Positions 58,563 to 64,000 of a DNA stretch of 64,000 bases are shown piece after piece (position 1 is the first letter of the stretch; each line of letters starts with the position of its first letter). Source of the stretch: Echria macrotheca. Its lineage: Eukaryota > Ascomycota > Sordariomycetes > Sordariales > Schizotheciaceae. The DNA lies in contig MU839837.1 in NCBI GenBank assembly GCA_030411725.1, forward strand, positions 248,001 to 312,000, read 5' to 3'. The notes under the pieces were generated by a model that saw only the letters and a program-made list of their open reading frames with translations, was not told where the DNA came from and did no database searches. The translations under genes were made by a program, and so were the position numbers.

Positions 58563-59116
58563 TTACAACTCTTGGCTCGGGTTCTTGCCCTTTGTGCCAG
58601 TCTTCTTGGGAAGGAGGTCTGGAAAGTGTCAGATGGTTGCCTAAAAACAGGCGTGAGGGGTGCTTACTTTGGTGGATGTTGGGGAGGACACCACCCTGGG
58701 CGATGGTGACGTGACCGAGAAGCTTGTTCAACTCCTCGTCGTTCCGGATGGCGAGCTGGAGATGGCGGGGGATGATACGGGTCTTCTTGTTGTCACGAGC
58801 GGCGTTGCCAGCGAGTTCGAGAATTTCGGCGGCGAGATACTCGAGAACGGCAGCGAGGTAGACAGGGGCACCAGCACCGACGCGCTGGGCGTAGTTGCCC
58901 TTGCGAAGGAGACGGTGGACACGACCGACCGGGAACGCGAGACCAGCCTTGGAGGAACGCCTTCAGATCGTCAGTAGATGGTCAAGGTAAAGAACAGAAT
59001 AGATCGCGTCGCCACGATGCGGGAGACGAGATGCGAAAGCTGAGAGCGGGGAAAACTCACGATTGCGCGTTCTTCGAGCCAGAGGCCTTGCCGCCAGACT
59101 TGCCGCCGCCAGTCAT
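58563..59116 (-). CDS. Histone H2A
   Basis: Three exons on the minus strand, 59116-59061, 58960-58668, 58618-58563; 134 aa, the usual fungal length. Introns are 100 and 49 bp. The tail starts [47 protein letters not shown], followed by the histone fold. The C-terminus KNPSQEL carries the SQEL motif at residues 131-134, phosphorylated by ATM/ATR-type kinases after DNA breaks, so this is the canonical H2A that also serves as gamma-H2A in fungi. Diverges from H2B at 60949. Confidence 0.97.
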
Positions 59117-60948
59117 TTTGAAGATTTGTTGGGGGGTTGTGGGTAAAAGTGGTTTGTTTGGTCGACGAAAGTCGTGGAAGATTTGGTGTCGATGGCGGAG
59201 CTGTACGTCGGTGGAAGATCGATGAGCGTGGGAAGAGGAACCGTGGCGGGGGATTGCGAATTAAGTAGTTTTCGCGTGATGCGAAATCACGGATTGCCTG
59301 CGGCTTTCGTGTGTTGATCAGAGCAGTTGGGGCTAGTCCCAAAGCGGAGTGTGGATAAAAGGCGCGAAAATGGTAGCAAAAACGGGCAGGGTTTATCATT
59401 GGCCGAAGCCATCCCCACACACGGTATCAGCGCGGCGCAAATCAGGCACTCCACTACTACGCAGGCATTTTCATCTTGCCTGATTTTACAAATAATTCCC
59501 ACAACCCAGTGGCATGGCTCGTTGTTCACCTCGACCCAAGTCGATCTCGGAGCCTCCTTGCAAACGTGTTGACGCGACGCGACACGATCGATGAAGGCCC
59601 ACAATCAGTCGCCCTCTATTGCCAGTCCTGAACGCTTGCTGATTTGGATTCAGGTTCTCGTTTGCCTGACTGGGTGCTCTGCAGTTCCAGTTCTTTCTCG
59701 TACGACCGGTTCGCTCTCGAACCAAGAACCGTTCGCTTGGTCGGTTTGCTCGATTGAATCATGATGTCTCCCTTCTCCATCTCTCGCTCTGTTCGGTTTT
59801 GTTACGTCCTAACTTGGTTTAATGCTGTTCGAGGCTTGAAGTCGCTCTGGTCTGGCGGTTTGACTTGGTCGAAGTCTCCCTTCCACGTGGATCTGGCATA
59901 TTTTGGGCACCTGAACGGTGAGCGGGTTTTCGCAACTATGTCATCCGCAGGTAGTCCCTCAACGTCTGGATGTGTCACACAAGATATCATGACCCTAGCG
60001 GTGCTAGGGAACCCGCATGGGTCGTCCAGGCTGGTCAAGTACCCGTGCGGGTAGTGTAAAAATGCACTGTCAGGACTTGATGATCAAGCTTTGCGTGATT
60101 CTCCCCACCTTTTCCGTCAAGATCCGGCTCCGCAGGCCCTGTGACAGTTCATGACGGGCCGGGAAGGAACCTCCTCCGCGGGGCCGCCCCAGGTCCGGAA
60201 CCGCGAACCGTGATGCGGCTCCTTACATACCGGCATCCAAAGATGTACGGCATCGTAAGGGGCCTTCCCGACGGCGTGGGGAAATGTGGATCCAATCGTG
60301 GCTGCGAGAAGCCAAATTCAAAATCCACACTGTGGCTGGGCTGCCGGGCGAGTTTCCGTGGCCTCTCCACCGCTTGTCAGGTTGGCGCAACACCTCAGGA
60401 CGCGATGGCACGCGTCAGACTTGCCAAGTCTCAGATTTCAAGCAGCGCAACGACCGGCGAAACGGGCAAGACGCGTGCGGGCGGACCCGATACCAGGCTA
60501 TTTGGTTGGCGGAAACATGACAAGGTTGCAGCTCTGCTCCCGACTTGATTTCCAGATTGCATCTGCTGAGGCAGCTCCCCAGACCCGTTTCCTGATTATT
60601 CCCTTTTTGGGGTTGTTATGGCGCTAGGGCCACCGCGTCACGATGCGATTTTAAGAACCGGGGGTTGGGCTTTGCGCAGTATTTTTTATTCGGCCAAATC
60701 AGGGTCGAGCCTGTGGGCCGGTCTCCACATCCCACGCGCGGGCACCCCAAATCAATCAGTCAATCAGCACAACCTGCCGTGCCGGTCGCGTCCAGCTACA
60801 AAAAGGCAACCCCCCTCGCCGACTTCATTCTTCTTCCATCAACCACTTCTCTTTCCCACGTCAACCCAAAGCTCTCATCCGCGACTCCATCAAGGAATCA
60901 CTCAGATTTTCTTCTCAAATCGCAATTTCGATTCCCAAATCACCAAAA
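59117..60948. promoter_or_regulatory. Divergent spacer H2A / H2B (1.8 kb)
   Basis: Holds the promoters of both histones. Direct AATCA repeats (CAATCAGTCAATCAGCAC) at about 60754-60771 and a pyrimidine-rich leader before 60949 are visible. 1.8 kb is long for a shared histone promoter; an extra RNA or orphan could lie here, but no coherent coding exon chain was recognised. The larger open frames (e.g. 59761-60054, 60141-60548) have no recognisable content. Confidence 0.5.
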
Positions 60949-61495
60949 ATGCCTCCGAAAGCCGCTGACAAGAAGCCCGCCTCTAAGGCTCCCGCCACTG
61001 CGTCGAAGGCGCCCGAGAAGAAGGATGCTGGCAAGAAGACCGCGGCTTCTGGCGACAAGAAGAAGCGCACCAAGGCCAGGAAGGAGACCTACTCCTCTTA
61101 CATCTACAAGGGTAAGCATCTTCGTCTTTTCGAATCGGTGACGCGACGCGTCGTCCTGCGCACTGTTTTTAGACAGCGACTAACGGGTTTCCAGTCCTGA
61201 AGCAGGTCCACCCCGACACTGGTATCTCCAACCGCGCCATGTCCATTCTCAACTCCTTCGTCAACGACATCTTCGAGCGCGTCGCCACGGAGGCTTCCAA
61301 GCTTGCTGCCTACAACAAGAAGTCCACCATCTCTTCCCGAGAAATCCAGACCTCGTATGTTTTTTTTGGGTCCTATCTAGCATTCAATGCTAACCGAGTC
61401 ACAGTGTCCGCCTCATCCTTCCGGGAGAGTTGGCCAAGCACGCCGTGTCTGAGGGTACAAAGGCTGTCACCAAGTACTCATCGAGCCAGAAATAA
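60949..61495 (+). CDS. Histone H2B
   Basis: Three exons, 60949-61111, 61195-61354, 61405-61495; 137 aa. Introns are 83 and 50 bp with donors GTAAGC and GTATGT. The Lys/Ala-rich tail (MPPKAADKKPASKAPATASK) is followed by the histone fold ([94 protein letters not shown]). The final AVTKYSS contains the lysine mono-ubiquitinated by the Rad6/Bre1 system. Nucleosome core component pairing with the neighbouring H2A. Confidence 0.97.
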
Positions 61496-61806
61496 GCGTT
61501 GCGGTCGTTTGCTTTCTCTGTTTTTCTCTAGGGCATAGGGTTTTGTTTGGCATTTGGGTGTCATGATGAGACGGGCCCAGGGCTGTTGAGCCTCGGGAGT
61601 CTCTTAATGCAATGCGTTACGGATGGTCTGCTTTTCGGGGGCAATGTCTTCACACGGTCTATGGGGTTTGGCGGTGTACAATATACCTTGACATCAGGGT
61701 TCGGAACGAAATGAAATCGTGCATATGAACACTTTCTGCTTTCCATTTTCGATGGTGCTTTCCGAGTTCTCTTTCGTCTGCTGATACCCTGATCTATAGG
61801 GAGCAT
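61496..61806. other. Convergent intergenic, H2B and SQS1
   Basis: 311 bp of 3' flanks; nothing else seen. Confidence 0.45.
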
Positions 61807-63894
61807 CTAGCCCAATCCGGCTTTCGAGTTCTTTACGACCTGGGCGACGGGTTCCAGAATGCCCTTGTTCTCCAACGCTCCCAACCCCATACCTTTCGCC
61901 CAGCCCATCTTCTCCAGCATCATGCGCCCCGTATTTTGGGGCCCTAACTCGGGAATGGATGCTCCGGCGACTTCTCCGTCCCTGAAGACGAGCGCTTTAT
62001 AGCCAGATCGGCCTCCCGAGCCCGGCAACCGATTGCCCTGATTCCGGACCGGGCCGTGGGAAAAGCCGTTCTTTCGTTTAATCCACCCCATGGCGCTTTC
62101 GATCCGGCGCTCGAGGTCTTCGAGCTCGTCTTCGGAATATCTGAGCGAGTAGCCTGTCCTGGAGAGGACTGGGCGCCGGTTGTCACCCTTGCCGGTGGAG
62201 TGGGATTTGATGCCGAACTGTCTCGCAAGGTCATGGAGCGAGGCGCGCACTTGCTTGGCGACTGGAGGAAAATGAATCCTAGAGCAGGTCAGACTCAGCG
62301 GGGAGTGAAGCAGGGTCACGGCGCACTTACATGTCGAGGTCGCTCATGAGAAATCCAACAAACTCGTGCTGGACCTCGTCCAACGTCATGCCGGATTGGT
62401 ATTTGACACGTAGGTCATCGGGGGTGGCCTTTTTGCGGAGAAGGCCGGCGGCGCGGAGCTTTTCCCGTTCCGCCTTACGGCCCTTCTTCCGCTCTCTGTC
62501 TCGCTCCCACGCTTTTCTGAGAGCGGCCTCAAGTTCGGAATCCGAGACATTGAAGTTGGGCGGCTGCTTGCTGCGGCGGGCCTTTCGTTTCATGAGAGGA
62601 TCCGGCTGGTCCCACGCACCTATGTCTAGTTCGCCAAACGCATCTGTAAACGAAGGATTTCCAGTGCGTTGTTTTGATGACCGAATAAGCCCTTCTTGAC
62701 GCCTAGCGATGCGTCTCAATGACCTGTCTGGCTCGTCAGAACTGCCCCCTTCTTCCTCCGAGCTTGGTCCCGGTATCTCGCCATCTAAGTCCAAGTCCGA
62801 GTCCATCTCCGTAGTGCGTATGAACTGTTTGGCCCAGTTGGAAATGAATCCCTCGGCTCCATCTGCCATATCGTATCCTTCGGGGAGGTCGGGCTCATCA
62901 ATAGTTTCCCCGCCGAAACCACTGTCCGGATCACCAAGTTCTCTCCGACCAAGGGCCTGGAGCTGGTTGGTGAGATCATCCTGGCTGTCGTTTTCAACCA
63001 TGTTGGATATGTAGTCTGCCAGAATAGCGTCCTCCTCGTCCTGCTCGGGCTCTTGCTCCGTGGTCTGATGATGATCCCGCGACGAGTTGGGTGCAGCAAG
63101 ATGAGTGCCGCATACGTCCCCATCATCATGCGACGAGCGGCGCGAGTCTGATGCCTTCTTGCCGGCCCTGGATTTCATAGGTCGCTTGCCCCGTGCCTTA
63201 CTGCCACGGCCCCGTCCGGACCTTCCTGTAAATAGGATGATCTCCTCGCTTGACTCTACATCGTCAATCGTTTCGGCATAGTCAGCTTTGGTGGCAGCTC
63301 CGGCTTTGCTGCCAATAAGATCGAAGAAGAATGTTGGAGGGACCGCGGAATCAACATTTGCTGGATCTTGACTGCCGCTAGAATTCCTTTGCTGCATTTC
63401 CTCTTTGATATCCGGAACCTCTCCCTCGGCAACGTCGACACTCTCTATCGCCTGGCCAATCTTGCCGCCTGAGTCATCATTGGAAATATCATCAACAGAA
63501 ACTGGATGTGCTTGGTTGTCACCACTTTCGGCAGCCGTCTCTGTCAGAGCAGATTCTGTCGAAATAGGGTCTTTGAGCGGTTCGACAAAGCCGGCGCTCA
63601 CAAATGCCACTGGTTTCTGCCGCAATTTCTCACTTTGACCCCAAAATGACTGGTGAGACAGTGTATTCCGGGCCTCATCCCTCATTGAGTACCCTGCCCA
63701 AGTTAGCAAAGCTGCAGGCGGCTCCCGACCAGGCGTGCCGTAGGTGTGGGAGACCTGGGGTAGAGACTGAACAAACCGTTTGCCGTAGAGCCCGGGCGAC
63801 TGATAGATGATGCCTCGCGAACCTTGCTTGTGGCAAGGGCTATCTGGTCCTGAAGGCCTTTGCCAGGTCTTTTGCCCCTTTTGCTTCTCGCCAT
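61807..63894 (-). CDS. SQS1: SQS1-type R3H and G-patch protein
   Basis: Three exons on the minus strand, 63894-63777, 63693-62331, 62278-61807; 650 aa. Introns are 83 bp (donor GTTTGT, weak, branch GCTAAC) and 52 bp (donor GTAAGT). The basic N-terminus MARSKRGKRPGKGL leads into YSMRDEARNT, a block typical of Sqs1. A long acidic, Ser/Glu-rich region follows, then a basic segment (AWERDRERKKGRKAEREKLRAAGLLRKK). An R3H-like domain lies at about 500-560 (VAKQVRASLHDLARQFGIKSHSTGKGDNRRPVLSRT), and a G-patch ends the protein (TGRMMLEKMGWAKGMGLGALENKGILEPVAQVVKNSKAGLG). In yeast Sqs1/Pfa1 stimulates the DEAH helicase Prp43 in spliceosome disassembly and ribosome synthesis. An alternative single-frame start near 63925 would skip the first intron but loses the basic N-terminus. 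Confidence 0.88.
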
Positions 63895-64000
63895 GGCCGT
63901 TTTGCAAACCGAGGATGCTAGCCAACGGAGACGGAGAAGTACCTAAAGAAAGCCAGGAATGGGACTCAAAACTCGAACAAAAATATTGACTATTTCAGGA
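63895..64000. other. Upstream flank of SQS1, window edge
   Basis: Only 106 bp; presumably leader/promoter of SQS1. Confidence 0.4.

Noticed and set aside
59761..60548. Open frames in the H2A/H2B spacer as a gene
   Set aside because: No known domain, conflicting frames on both strands, no convincing exon chain.
62327..63925. Single 532-codon frame as the full protein
   Set aside because: Stops just past a GTAAGT donor at 62330, and its N-terminus is better explained by splicing from the basic exon starting at 63894; the R3H/G-patch part lies in another frame after a clear intron.

Overview
The window looks like a filamentous ascomycete chromosome, most likely a Sordariomycete and possibly Sordariales. 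The basis is one-gene transcription units, short spliceosomal introns of about 50-135 bp with CTRAC-type branch sites, ascomycete-type proteins, and a very AT-rich TpA-rich repeat block of the kind left by repeat-induced point mutation (RIP). No species is claimed. All exon boundaries were read by eye from splice signals and frame continuity.

Left gene island (1-13.5 kb): translesion DNA polymerase kappa (+), an ER-retained FKBP prolyl isomerase ending in HNEL (-), a small Ser/Tyr-rich orphan (+), the TLDc protein RTC5 (-), a two-RPEL-motif protein (+), respiratory supercomplex factor RCF1 (-) and threonine dehydratase ILV1 (+). RTC5/RPEL and RCF1/ILV1 are divergent pairs.

Central block (about 13.6-51.6 kb): no readable host gene. 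It is a graveyard of nested transposons. I recognise: (i) two related non-autonomous hAT-like families, here called A and B, that share CAGGGTTGGG-type ends and 8-bp target duplications but carry different subterminal repeats; (ii) a TGTTGG-ended LTR pair enclosing a retroelement of about 5.3 kb once three insertions are subtracted; (iii) a little-mutated 634-bp element with 26-bp perfect inverted ends and an exact 8-bp duplication; (iv) TG...CA elements of 130-203 bp with 5-bp duplications, probably solo LTRs; (v) a LINE-like element (E), an intermediate element (D) and 98-bp SINE-like copies (S), all ending in the same 12-nt tail TAAGANAAATAA directly before long, variable target duplications. 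The last set suggests a LINE/SINE partnership and is the most interesting item.

Right side (51.6-64 kb): 2.6 kb of normal base composition without a recognisable gene, then a Cys-rich orphan (+), the 2-oxoglutarate dehydrogenase E2 subunit KGD2 (-) divergent from a complex I LYR subunit (NDUFB9/B22 type, +) across a CCAAT-rich intergenic region, histones H2A (-) and H2B (+) diverging from a 1.8-kb spacer, and the R3H/G-patch splicing factor SQS1 (-). Mitochondrial energy metabolism is represented by RCF1, KGD2 and NDUFB9; chromatin and genome maintenance by pol kappa, H2A with its SQEL tail, and H2B.
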